A stretch of 5,449 bases of DNA from an uncultured Eubacteriales bacterium (GCA_900552725.1 USAT01000120.1:1-5449), one strand, 5' to 3'; counted from the first letter of the stretch, positions 1-5,449 are shown. The notes: a model not told the origin generated them from the letters alone. Program-made: numbers and translations.

Positions 1-207
1 CTGGCGGCGCTGCGCCGCTTTTCCTGCCGCAGGCAGCTGTGCGTATCGTCGCCCTATACAACGGTTTGCCAAGGACGGCGCCGAATCTTATGAAAATTTG
101 CTATTGCAAATAATGGAAAATATATGTAATATATCATCACGCTAAAGCGATACCTTGATAAATCACTAAAGTGTACGCCGTCAAGCTTAACAGAAAGGAG
201 AACTAAG
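1..207. other. Upstream edge, no supported gene
   Basis: The first roughly 90 bases are GC-rich and the rest, up to the carboxypeptidase start, is clearly AT-rich. Two forward frames are open from the left edge: one stops with TGA at 91-93, the other with TAA at 143-145. The first has more GC-rich third positions near the edge, so it could be the last 30 codons of an upstream gene, but neither peptide resembles a family I know. A short GCGGCG/CGCCGC stem (4-18) followed by TTTT may be a weak terminator or just part of that coding tail. The change in composition near base 90 suggests that any upstream gene ends about there and that the remainder is promoter and leader. Confidence 0.4.
104..132 (+). 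promoter_or_regulatory. Candidate promoter for the M14 carboxypeptidase gene
   Basis: A -35-like TTGCAA (104-109) and a -10-like TAATAT (127-132) are separated by 17 bases; each matches four of six consensus positions. They lie in the AT-rich stretch upstream of the lipoprotein gene and would give a leader of about 70 bases. That leader contains a tiny CGCT-AA-AGCG inverted repeat at 140-149, probably too small to matter. AT-rich sequence yields such matches easily, so this is only a reasonable candidate. Confidence 0.4.
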
Positions 208-1683
208 ATGAAAACACTTGCAAAACAGATCCTGTGCCTCTGTCTTTCCCTCATCCTGGTGCTGGGACTCGCCGCCTGCGGCAGCAGCGGCACGGCAAGC
301 GGCAAAAAGGCAGAGCGGCTGTCCCTGGACGCCCGGCCCGACGCGCCCAGCGATATTCCGGAGGGGCTCGACATTGACTGGAATTATCGCTACACATTCG
401 CAGAGCTCGAGTCTCAGCTTTCCCAGATGGCTGAAACGTATCCCGACATCACTGCGCTCTACTCCATCGGCACCTCGTGGCAGGAGCGCGACCTCTGGTG
501 CCTTGAGATCACCAACAAGGCGATCCCTGCCGAAGAAAAGACAGGGATCGGCGTATTTGCCAACATACACGGCGGCGAACGCGAAAGCGCTTCCTCCGCG
601 ATGTACACCGCATGGTGGCTGACCCTTTGCTCCGGAGACGATTATGTAAAGGGGCTGCTGGACAGCTACATCATCTATATCATTCCCGTCATCAACCCGG
701 ACGGCTATGAGCAGTCCTTTGTCATCAACAACCGCCCCAACCTGCGGCCGAAAGACGCCAACGGGGACAACATCCCCTACAGCGATCCCTATACAGACAT
801 TGACGGAGACGGCTTCATCGCCACGCTCTATCGCGGAAAAGCCGACGATACACCCTCGCGAGACCTGCCCGTGTTCGGCATGGAAAGCCCCGACTGGGAT
901 GAGAACGGTGTTCTTGGCGACGATCCCCGCACCAGCGGGATCGACATGAACCGCACATTCGATTACCAGTGGAACCGCTACGATATCGAGACGAAGGACG
1001 GACAGCAGGTGGGCAACGTGAACTGGACGACAGCCGGCACAGCACCCGCCACCGAGCCGGAGATCAAGGCACTCCAGCAGTTTATGTATGAGCACGAGAT
1101 CGACGCCCTTGTCTCGCTGCACACCGGTATTCAATCCGTCCTTTACCCGTGGTGCTATCGTGCCTATGACGCGGATGATCCCAAGGATGCCGAGATCCCC
1201 TTCATGAAGGAGACCGCCGCCCAAATGGCGCAGGCCTTTCAGGATTATACCGGCCGCGGTTTTTACAGCATGAGTTCAAACGAGGACTACCCCACCGCCG
1301 CTGAACTGATCGACTATGCCTACGGCCGCTATAATATCCACGCCTACACGATCGAGGTATACAGTCCCGGCAAGTCTGAGGACGGCGACATCAGCGCCTG
1401 CAAGTGGGAAAATACCATGCCGGAAGCAAAGTGGGTATTCTACTCCCGTGATGATATCCGGGATAAGCTCGGTCTGGACCCGGATGCCATCACCGATAAG
1501 GACGGTGTGGGACTTGCCGCCGACGAGGGACTGTGGTTCTATACAAGCCCCACCAACCAAATGGTCAACCGCGCGCCTGAGGAGCAGGATGTCATGGTAC
1601 GGGGCTGCCGCGATGCCATTTTGACCATGATCGAAAGCGAACCCAGCGGAAGCGGTTATCAGAATCCGGGATATTACAAGTAA
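208..1683 (+). CDS. M14-family zinc carboxypeptidase, lipoprotein
   Basis: This 491-residue protein should be a metallocarboxypeptidase anchored on the outside of the cytoplasmic membrane, trimming C-terminal residues from peptides or possibly cell-wall peptides. A signal peptide with a basic start and hydrophobic core ends in a lipobox (Leu21-Ala-Ala-Cys24), followed by a Gly/Ser-rich linker. The M14 signature is complete: the HxxE zinc pair His121/Glu124 (IHGGERES), NPDGY at 163-167, the substrate-binding Asn248-Arg249 pair (DMNRTF), the third zinc ligand His305 (SLHTG), and the catalytic Glu383 (YTIEVYS). Between NPDGY and the Asn-Arg pair is a long Asp-rich insertion (about 176-245) with DANGD and DIDGDG loops resembling calcium-binding loops. 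No extra domain follows the catalytic region. The start is set by AAGGAG at 195-200, seven bases upstream of ATG. The gene appears monocistronic, with its own promoter candidate and terminator. Family assignment is firm; the substrate, including gamma-D-glutamyl-diaminopimelate peptides used by some M14 enzymes, is not determinable here. Confidence 0.93.
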   Translation: MKTLAKQILCLCLSLILVLGLAACGSSGTASGKKAERLSLDARPDAPSDIPEGLDIDWNYRYTFAELESQLSQMAETYPDITALYSIGTSWQERDLWCLEITNKAIPAEEKTGIGVFANIHGGERESASSAMYTAWWLTLCSGDDYVKGLLDSYIIYIIPVINPDGYEQSFVINNRPNLRPKDANGDNIPYSDPYTDIDGDGFIATLYRGKADDTPSRDLPVFGMESPDWDENGVLGDDPRTSGIDMNRTFDYQWNRYDIETKDGQQVGNVNWTTAGTAPATEPEIKALQQFMYEHEIDALVSLHTGIQSVLYPWCYRAYDADDPKDAEIPFMKETAAQMAQAFQDYTGRGFYSMSSNEDYPTAAELIDYAYGRYNIHAYTIEVYSPGKSEDGDISACKWENTMPEAKWVFYSRDDIRDKLGLDPDAITDKDGVGLAADEGLWFYTSPTNQMVNRAPEEQDVMVRGCRDAILTMIESEPSGSGYQNPGYYK

Positions 1684-1708
1684 ACTCCGCACACTTGGAA
1701 TAACACCG

Positions 1709-1750
1709 GCAACTCCCTCGTAGCCACACCGGTTACGAGGGGGTTGCGTT
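1709..1750 (+). terminator. Intrinsic terminator between convergent genes
   Basis: A 14-bp stem pairs 1709-1722 (GCAACTCCCTCGTA) with 1734-1747 (TACGAGGGGGTTGC); all pairs are Watson-Crick except one G-U wobble. The loop is 11 bases and contains the palindrome ACCGGT. It starts 25 bases after the carboxypeptidase stop codon and is followed by GTTTCATTCTTC, a T-rich but interrupted tail. On the opposite strand the stem is followed by a weaker T-rich run, so it may also end transcripts of the convergent hydrolase gene, whose stop codon lies four bases beyond the stem. Confidence 0.75.
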
Positions 1751-2719
1751 TCATTCTTCACATGCGTCCCAGAAGCGGCGCAGGGCATCCTCATATTCCT
1801 GCCGGGCCATATAATAGCTCATGGCGTGATCGGCCTGCGGCACCACCAGAAGGCGGCAGAGGGAACCGCAGGCGGCCTGATTCTCATAGGCCATCCGCAC
1901 CGGGACGAAGTGGTCGTCCTGGCCGTGGATCAGCAGCACCGGTATTTTCGCGGCGGCGAGGCTGTCCAGCGTGGAGCACTCGTCCGAGCCCACGGACAGC
2001 CGGGCGCGGCAGACCAGGTCGGCCATCCAGCCCCCCAGCAGGAAGGGCATGTGCAGGTTCTCCCGGGCCACATGCCGCCAGATGGCGTGGGGCGAGGTAT
2101 AGGCCGAGTCGGCGATGATGCCCCGGACGGCCTCCGGCAGCGGCAGATCCGCCGCCATCAGCACGGTGGTGCCGCCCATGGAGACGCCCGCCAGATAGAT
2201 GGGCAGCGCCGTGCCGAAGCGCTCCGTCACCCACTGCGCCCAGGCCAGGCAGTCCTCTCGCTCCGTCAGGCCGAAGCCGATATAGTCGCCCTCGCTGTTC
2301 TGCTGGGCCCGCTGCTCCACATATAGGACGCTGCACCGCTCCTGCCGCCAGAAATCGGAAATCAGCGCAAAGTCCCGGTGCCACGCCGAGTGCCAGCCGT
2401 GGAAGGCGATGATGATCCTTTTGGCGTCCGGACAGGGGAACCAGTGGCCCGCCAGGCGCAGGCCGTCCCGGCTCTCGATGGCGACCACCTCATGAGGCGC
2501 GGCGGCCAGTTGACGGGAGGCCTCCTTCTGGGCGGTACGGAAGCCGTCGTTGGGCGTCTCGCCGGTTAGGCGTGACGCGCCGCCCTTTTTCTTGCGCAGG
2601 CGGGGCGGCTGGCGGTTCATGGCCACGTCCATCAGAACGTGGGTCACGCCGTAGACGGCGGCGCCGCAGGCCGCGGCAGCGGACAGGGCGGTAAGGGTGA
2701 TCTTTGCTGCTTTTTTCAT
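1751..2719 (-). CDS. Membrane-anchored alpha/beta hydrolase
   Basis: A 322-residue serine hydrolase of the alpha/beta fold, similar in layout to the anchored hydrolases related to Bacillus YqkD. Residues 1-6 are basic and 7-30 hydrophobic (Ala-rich), consistent with an N-terminal signal anchor; Cys18 is not preceded by a good lipobox, so a lipoprotein is less likely. The catalytic parts are all visible: oxyanion-hole strand IIIAFHGWHS (His107-Gly108), nucleophile elbow GVSMGG with Ser180, acid Asp269 in HGQDDHFVP, and base His298 in PQADHAMSY. The insertion after Ser180 (about 205-240) would form a small lid. The frame is open further upstream into the regulator gene, but ATG at 2719 is chosen because GGAGG (2734-2730) lies 10 bases before it and because the encoded MKK start gives a normal anchor. 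It is transcribed divergently from the TetR-type gene and converges on the carboxypeptidase. Substrate unknown: an ester, amide or peptide are all possible. Confidence 0.9.
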   Translation of the reverse strand: MKKAAKITLTALSAAAACGAAVYGVTHVLMDVAMNRQPPRLRKKKGGASRLTGETPNDGFRTAQKEASRQLAAAPHEVVAIESRDGLRLAGHWFPCPDAKRIIIAFHGWHSAWHRDFALISDFWRQERCSVLYVEQRAQQNSEGDYIGFGLTEREDCLAWAQWVTERFGTALPIYLAGVSMGGTTVLMAADLPLPEAVRGIIADSAYTSPHAIWRHVARENLHMPFLLGGWMADLVCRARLSVGSDECSTLDSLAAAKIPVLLIHGQDDHFVPVRMAYENQAACGSLCRLLVVPQADHAMSYYMARQEYEDALRRFWDACEE

Positions 2720-2729
2720 GGGATCGGTT

Positions 2730-2734
2730 CCTCC
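2730..2734 (-). promoter_or_regulatory. Ribosome binding site deciding the hydrolase start
   Basis: On the minus strand GGAGG at 2734-2730 is followed by 10 bases and the ATG at 2719. No comparable site precedes the upstream in-frame ATG at 2917, which lies inside the TetR-type gene. This supports the shorter 322-residue protein. Confidence 0.7.
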
Positions 2735-2748
2735 GTGGAATTTCTCAA

Positions 2749-2778
2749 TAGACAAAAGATGGTGTTTTATGGTAAAAT
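2749..2778 (+). promoter_or_regulatory. Promoter for the TetR-type regulator
   Basis: A -35-like TAGACA (2749-2754, five of six matches) is followed after 18 bases by the -10-like TAAAAT (2773-2778, five of six). A TG at 2770-2771 one base before the -10 makes it an extended -10 element. It predicts a start of transcription near 2785 and a leader of about 25 bases containing GGAGG (2800-2804), six bases from the ATG at 2811. The -10 overlaps the inverted repeat at 2765-2777. Confidence 0.6.
2765..2777. promoter_or_regulatory. Possible TetR-type operator palindrome
   Basis: TTTTA-TGG-TAAAA is a perfect 5-bp inverted repeat with a 3-base spacer, lying over the -10 of the regulator promoter and the -10 of the opposing hydrolase candidate. 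Dimeric TetR-family repressors commonly bind such palindromes in the gap next to their own gene. The repeat is short and AT-only in its arms, so chance is a real alternative. Confidence 0.3.
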
Positions 2779-2795
2779 AGAGGGCAGTAAGCCAA
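2766..2795 (-). promoter_or_regulatory. Weak candidate promoter for the hydrolase
   Basis: On the minus strand TTGGCT (2795-2790) and CATAAA (2771-2766) are separated by 18 bases, four of six matches each. It faces the regulator promoter and overlaps it, so polymerase could probably occupy only one at a time. The match is modest and other placements in this AT-rich gap are possible. Confidence 0.3.
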
Positions 2796-2810
2796 TGGTG
2801 GAGGTCTCGT

Positions 2811-3353
2811 ATGCCTGTCAATGTAAAGCCCCTGATCGCCGACGCGTTTTTGAAGCTGTCCAAGGAAAAGAACATCGACAAGATCACGGTGAAGGATATT
2901 GTGGACGAGTGCGGCATTTCCCGCCAGTCCTTTTACTATCACTTCCAGGACATTCTGGAGGTCATCGAGTGGTCGGCGGAGCAGGCGTTCCAGAAGCTGC
3001 TGGAGCGCAGCATGGAGACCGACGACGCGGAAGCCGTGTTCCAGGACTTCATCACCGCCTCTGACGAGGCCAGCGCCATGCTGCGCAAGCTGCTGAACTC
3101 CCAGAAGAGGGAGCAGGTAGAGCGGCTGATGGTGCGCTCCGTCCGGGCCTATCTGCAGGAGCTGATCCGGCGGAAGGGCCCCATCGCGGACATCCCCTAC
3201 GAGGACGCGGAGGCCGCGCTGAGCTTCTGCACCTACGGCATCGTGGGACTGCTGCTGGAGTACTGCGAGAAGAAGGACGTGGACCGGGAGCGTCTGGCGC
3301 GGCAGATGTACCGCCTGCTGACCGGGCGCATGGCGGAAAGGCGCGGCGCGTGA
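2811..3353 (+). CDS. TetR/AcrR-family transcriptional regulator
   Basis: A 180-residue DNA-binding regulator expected to act as a dimer, most likely a repressor. The N-terminal helix-turn-helix is clear: the stretch 25-54 contains ITVKDIVDECGISRQSFYYHF, with recognition helix around Ser37-Tyr43 and the characteristic FYYHF ending. The wording of this domain, and the short C-terminal half rich in Leu and charged residues (55-175), recall the DhaS-like subgroup rather than classical TetR; that placement is from memory. The C-terminal half carries the hydrophobic segment FCTYGIVGLLLEY (139-151), typical of the core helices of the dimer or ligand domain. The start is supported by GGAGG at 2800-2804, six bases upstream. 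It is divergent from the alpha/beta hydrolase with a 91-base shared gap, the usual arrangement for a local regulator and its target. Ligand unknown. Bases after the stop contain no clear intrinsic terminator with a U-tract, only the long hairpin at 3387-3439. Confidence 0.9.
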   Translation: MPVNVKPLIADAFLKLSKEKNIDKITVKDIVDECGISRQSFYYHFQDILEVIEWSAEQAFQKLLERSMETDDAEAVFQDFITASDEASAMLRKLLNSQKREQVERLMVRSVRAYLQELIRRKGPIADIPYEDAEAALSFCTYGIVGLLLEYCEKKDVDRERLARQMYRLLTGRMAERRGA

Positions 3354-3386
3354 TCCTATTATAACAGAAAAAACACAATTCTCTAT

Positions 3387-3439
3387 ATGACAAAATCCCC
3401 AAAGTGTCAGACTTTTTGACACTTTGGGGATTTTGTCAT
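3387..3439. repeat. Perfect 23-bp inverted repeat (long hairpin)
   Basis: Arms 3387-3409 and 3417-3439 are exact reverse complements (ATGACAAAATCCCC at one end, GGGGATTTTGTCAT at the other) around a 7-base loop, GACTTTT. A U-G pair would add one more step at the outer end. It lies 33 bases after the TetR-type stop and 22 bases before the promoter of the next unit. It is not followed directly by a T-run on either strand; on the minus strand a T-rich run begins about 15 bases beyond. It may stop transcription, protect the regulator transcript end, or be a dispersed palindromic or MITE-like element. Its length and perfect pairing exceed what an ordinary terminator needs. Confidence 0.85.
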
Positions 3440-3460
3440 GACAGGGGGCGCAAACTGATA

Positions 3461-3490
3461 GTGGCAAAACCAAGGGGCATCTGCTATAAT
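3461..3490 (+). promoter_or_regulatory. Promoter of the unknown gene-ftsH unit
   Basis: A perfect TATAAT (3485-3490) is preceded by TG at 3482-3483, forming an extended -10. The -35 is weak: GTGGCA (3461-3466, four of six) with an 18-base spacer. Transcription would begin near 3497, giving a leader of about 26 bases that ends in a strong GGGAGGG ribosome site. This is the only promoter visible for ftsH inside the window. Confidence 0.7.
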
Positions 3491-3506
3491 AGTACCATCA
3501 CAGCAA

Positions 3507-3513
3507 GGGAGGG
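3507..3513 (+). promoter_or_regulatory. Ribosome binding site choosing between two starts
   Basis: GGGAGGG lies just upstream of two in-frame ATG codons at 3517 and 3523. From the core GGAGG (3508-3512) the first ATG is only four bases away and the second ten. The second spacing fits normal initiation better, so the protein is taken to start Met-Ser-Thr at 3523; the first start would add Met-Pro. Confidence 0.55.
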
Positions 3514-3522
3514 CCGATGCCC

Positions 3523-3990
3523 ATGTCAACCAAAAACGGGATATTCGCCGGAAAGCTCTGTGAGCTGGAGCGGCAGTATGAGCAGACCATCCGCTGTCTC
3601 CGCTGCTGCCAGCGGTCAGACCACCGGGAGATTCAACGGGCGCTGCGGTGCCTGTGGCAGGAGTACCGGGAGAACGATCTGCTGCTGCAAAGGAGCATCT
3701 CCAAGAGCCACTCCCCCGCCGTGGCGGGCCTGTCCGCCGCCCAGCTGGAGTACGACCTGAAAATTCAGGAGATTCTGCAAAATGAGCTGCCGGGCTACGT
3801 CCACGGCGAGGACAGCGACATGACGGAGGATCAGGCGGAGGCCGCCAGTCTCTACGGCGAGTACGCCATCGACTTTGCGGCCCAGGCCATGCGCCACGCG
3901 CTGCTGGCGGCGCTGTCGGCCATTGATCTGCAAATGAACTGCGAGGAACGGGAGAACATCCCGGAAAATACGGAGGAAACAAGCAAATGA
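3523..3990 (+). CDS. Unrecognised small Cys-rich protein coupled to ftsH
   Basis: A 155-residue protein that I cannot assign to a family. It has no signal peptide or convincing membrane segment, so it is probably cytoplasmic. The N-terminal half (about 8-62) is charged and helical in character, with coiled-coil-like spacing, and contains five of the six cysteines: Cys13, Cys25, Cys28, Cys29 (CLRCC) and Cys43, plus His34. This could be a metal or redox site, but the pattern matches no motif I know. The middle (65-90) is another likely helix, followed by a polar acidic segment (GEDSDMTEDQ), an Ala-rich amphipathic helix at about 104-139, and an acidic, Glu/Thr-rich tail ending in Lys. Codon use agrees with ftsH. 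The stop overlaps the ftsH start as ATGA, so the two are translationally coupled under one promoter. A role tied to FtsH, as adaptor or regulator, is possible but rests only on that context. An alternative start lies at 3517. Confidence 0.8.
   Translation: MSTKNGIFAGKLCELERQYEQTIRCLRCCQRSDHREIQRALRCLWQEYRENDLLLQRSISKSHSPAVAGLSAAQLEYDLKIQEILQNELPGYVHGEDSDMTEDQAEAASLYGEYAIDFAAQAMRHALLAALSAIDLQMNCEERENIPENTEETSK
3972..3976 (+). promoter_or_regulatory. ftsH ribosome binding site inside the upstream gene
   Basis: GGAGG at 3972-3976 sits within the last codons of the unknown gene, ten bases before the ftsH ATG at 3987. Together with the ATGA overlap it allows both independent initiation and re-initiation by ribosomes ending the upstream gene. 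Confidence 0.65.
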
Positions 3991-5449
3991 ATGAAGTGAA
4001 ATCACCGAAAAAACCGCTGCTGTACTACTACCTGATCGTGCTTCTGGTGGTAATGCTGTTCAACCTGCTGGCCATGCCGTGGCTGGCGGAGCACCAGATC
4101 AAGGACGTGGACTACAACACCTTTGTGTCCATGACGGAGCAGGGCCAGATCGGCCAGGTGGAGATCCAGCAGCAGAGCAACCGCATCCTGTTTACCGGCA
4201 AGGATGAAAAGGCCATCTACAAGACCGCCATCGTCCCCGACGACGGACTGGTGCAGCGTCTGCTGGACGCTGGCGTCTCCACCACCGGCGAGGAGATCCA
4301 GCAGAGCTCGCTGCTGGTGGACATTCTGGGTTGGGTGCTGCCGCTGATCATCTTTATCGGCATCGGGCAGATCATCTCCCGCAGCATGATGAAGAAAATG
4401 GGCGGCGGAAGCAACTCCCTGATGTTCAACCTGGGCAAGTCCAACGCCAAGGTCTACGTCAAGTCCGCCGAGGGCATCAAGTTTGACGACGTGGCCGGTG
4501 AGGACGAGGCCAAGGAGAATCTGCAGGAAGTGGTCAACTACCTCCACGACCCCAGCAAGTACAAGGACATCGGTGCCTCCATGCCCAAGGGTATTCTGCT
4601 TGTCGGCCCTCCGGGAACCGGCAAGACCATGCTGGCCAAGGCTGTGGCCGGTGAGGCCAACGTCCCCTTCTTCTCCATGTCCGGCTCGGAATTCGTGGAG
4701 ATGTTCGTGGGCATGGGCGCTTCCAAGGTGCGCGACCTGTTCAACCAGGCCAAGGAGAAGGCACCCTGCATCGTGTTCATCGACGAGATCGACGCCATCG
4801 GCCAGAAGCGCAGCGGCGGGCAATATGGCGGCAATGACGAGCGTGAGCAGACCCTGAACCAACTTCTGACGGAGATGGACGGCTTCGAGGGCAACAACGG
4901 CGTCATCATCCTGGCGGCCACCAACCGCCCCGAGTCCCTTGACCCGGCCCTGACCCGTCCCGGCCGCTTCGACCGCCGCGTACCCGTGGAGCTGCCCGAC
5001 CTGAAGGGCCGCGAGGAGATCCTGAAGGTACATGCCCGGAAGATCAAGGTGGCCGAGGATGTGGACTTCAGCAAGATCGCCCGCATGGCCTCCGGCGCGT
5101 CCGGCGCGGAGCTGGCCAACATCGTCAACGAGGCGGCGCTGCGGGCCGTCCGTGACGGCCGGCAGTGCGCTACCCAGTCCGACCTGGAGGAGAGCATCGA
5201 GGTGGTCATCGCCGGCTATCAGAAGAAGAACGCCATCATGACCGACCACGAGAAGAAGATCGTGTCCTATCACGAGGTGGGCCACGCCCTGGTGGCGGCC
5301 ATGCAGACCCACTCCGCCCCCGTGCAGAAGATCACCATCGTGCCCCGCACCTCCGGCGCGCTGGGCTACACCATGCAGGTGGAGGAGGGCAACCACTACC
5401 TGATGACCAAGGAGGAGATCGAGAACAAGATCGCCACCTTTACCGGCGG
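3987..5449 (+). CDS. ftsH: ATP-dependent zinc metalloprotease FtsH (3' end missing)
   Basis: FtsH is a hexameric membrane protease that unfolds and degrades membrane and short-lived cytoplasmic proteins. The first 487 residues are present; family members are usually 600-700 residues, so roughly a quarter lies beyond the right edge. Order: transmembrane helix 1 (about 11-30), a short extracytoplasmic domain (31-107), transmembrane helix 2 (about 109-130), then the AAA+ module with Walker A GPPGTGKT (207-214), pore loop FVEMFVG (236-242), Walker B VFIDE (263-267), sensor Asn313 and the second region of homology with arginine fingers Arg324 and Arg327. The protease domain begins after about 410 and shows the zinc site HEVGH (429-433), with Val where most FtsH have Ala. 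The third zinc ligand, an Asp further on, is outside the window. No stop codon interrupts the frame. ATG at 3987 is chosen because of GGAGG ten bases upstream and the overlap with the preceding gene. Identification is secure. Confidence 0.97.
   Translation, partial: MNEVKSPKKPLLYYYLIVLLVVMLFNLLAMPWLAEHQIKDVDYNTFVSMTEQGQIGQVEIQQQSNRILFTGKDEKAIYKTAIVPDDGLVQRLLDAGVSTTGEEIQQSSLLVDILGWVLPLIIFIGIGQIISRSMMKKMGGGSNSLMFNLGKSNAKVYVKSAEGIKFDDVAGEDEAKENLQEVVNYLHDPSKYKDIGASMPKGILLVGPPGTGKTMLAKAVAGEANVPFFSMSGSEFVEMFVGMGASKVRDLFNQAKEKAPCIVFIDEIDAIGQKRSGGQYGGNDEREQTLNQLLTEMDGFEGNNGVIILAATNRPESLDPALTRPGRFDRRVPVELPDLKGREEILKVHARKIKVAEDVDFSKIARMASGASGAELANIVNEAALRAVRDGRQCATQSDLEESIEVVIAGYQKKNAIMTDHEKKIVSYHEVGHALVAAMQTHSAPVQKITIVPRTSGALGYTMQVEEGNHYLMTKEEIENKIATFTG

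Noticed and set aside
1..22. GCGGCG/CGCCGC stem plus TTTT as a terminator
   Set aside because: The stem is six pairs with a three-base loop and only four T residues, in sequence that may still be coding; too weak to list.
187..1224. Open frame on the minus strand opposite the carboxypeptidase
   Set aside because: It has no family resemblance, and the forward frame has a signal peptide, ribosome site and full M14 catalytic set.
1826..2326. Forward open frame inside the hydrolase gene
   Set aside because: It is antisense to the alpha/beta hydrolase core. Its Arg/Gly/His-rich peptide has no recognisable domain.
2720..2917. 66-residue N-terminal extension of the hydrolase
   Set aside because: The extension would overlap the TetR-type gene and both promoters and has no ribosome site. 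The ATG at 2719 has GGAGG and gives a normal membrane anchor.
3387..3439. The hairpin as a standard Rho-independent terminator
   Set aside because: Neither strand has a U-tract directly after the stem, and the stem is far longer than needed, so it is recorded as an inverted repeat instead.
2745..3473. Minus-strand open frame opposite the TetR-type gene
   Set aside because: It is a shadow of the regulator, which has a clear helix-turn-helix, promoter and ribosome site. Part of this frame is the hairpin itself.
3404..3760. Forward open frame starting inside the long hairpin
   Set aside because: It runs out of frame through the promoter and the unknown gene. Its start is part of the hairpin, and the peptide turns into an Arg/Ser/Pro-rich shadow.
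4002..5396. Long open frame on the minus strand opposite ftsH
   Set aside because: It is the mirror of a GC-rich, strongly biased coding sequence. Its peptide is low-complexity (Leu, His, Gly, Val, Asp rich), and the plus strand carries every FtsH motif.

Overview
The window reads as chromosomal DNA of a GC-rich, low-oxygen Firmicute. A gut Oscillospiraceae-type bacterium (Oscillibacter/Flavonifractor/Lawsonibacter relatives) is my best guess. Reasons: strong GGAGG Shine-Dalgarno sites before every gene, GC-rich third codon positions, recognisable -35/-10 promoters in short AT-rich gaps, and an FtsH whose protease-domain wording (HEVGH, PRTSGALGYTMQVEEG) resembles the clostridial FtsH subgroup as I remember it. 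The genus is inference; nothing in the window fixes it.

Layout. Bases 1-207 hold no gene I can support: a GC-rich edge that may be the tail of an upstream gene, then an AT-rich stretch with a plausible promoter. Bases 208-1683 (+) encode an exported lipoprotein, an M14-family zinc carboxypeptidase with all expected catalytic residues. A GC-rich hairpin terminator (1709-1750) follows. The convergent gene on the minus strand (1751-2719), a membrane-anchored alpha/beta hydrolase, has its stop codon just beyond that stem. A 91-base gap separates the hydrolase from a divergent short TetR-type regulator (2811-3353, +). The gap carries face-to-face promoter candidates sharing a small palindrome, so the regulator may control itself and the hydrolase.

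Between the regulator and the next unit lies the most striking non-coding object: a perfect 23-bp inverted repeat with a 7-base loop (3387-3439) and no U-tract. After it, an extended -10 promoter (3461-3490) drives a two-gene unit: an unrecognised 155-residue, cysteine-rich, largely helical protein (3523-3990), and ftsH (3987 to beyond the right edge). The two overlap by four bases (ATGA), which implies translational coupling. FtsH is a membrane-bound AAA+ zinc protease; the unknown protein may be related to it functionally, but that rests on coupling only.

Overall the genes are mostly ordinary housekeeping or cell-surface functions, and I do not see a clearly new multi-gene system. The items most worth following are the long perfect hairpin, the small ftsH-coupled protein, and the hydrolase/TetR divergent pair. 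No tRNA, rRNA, CRISPR array or transposase is visible.
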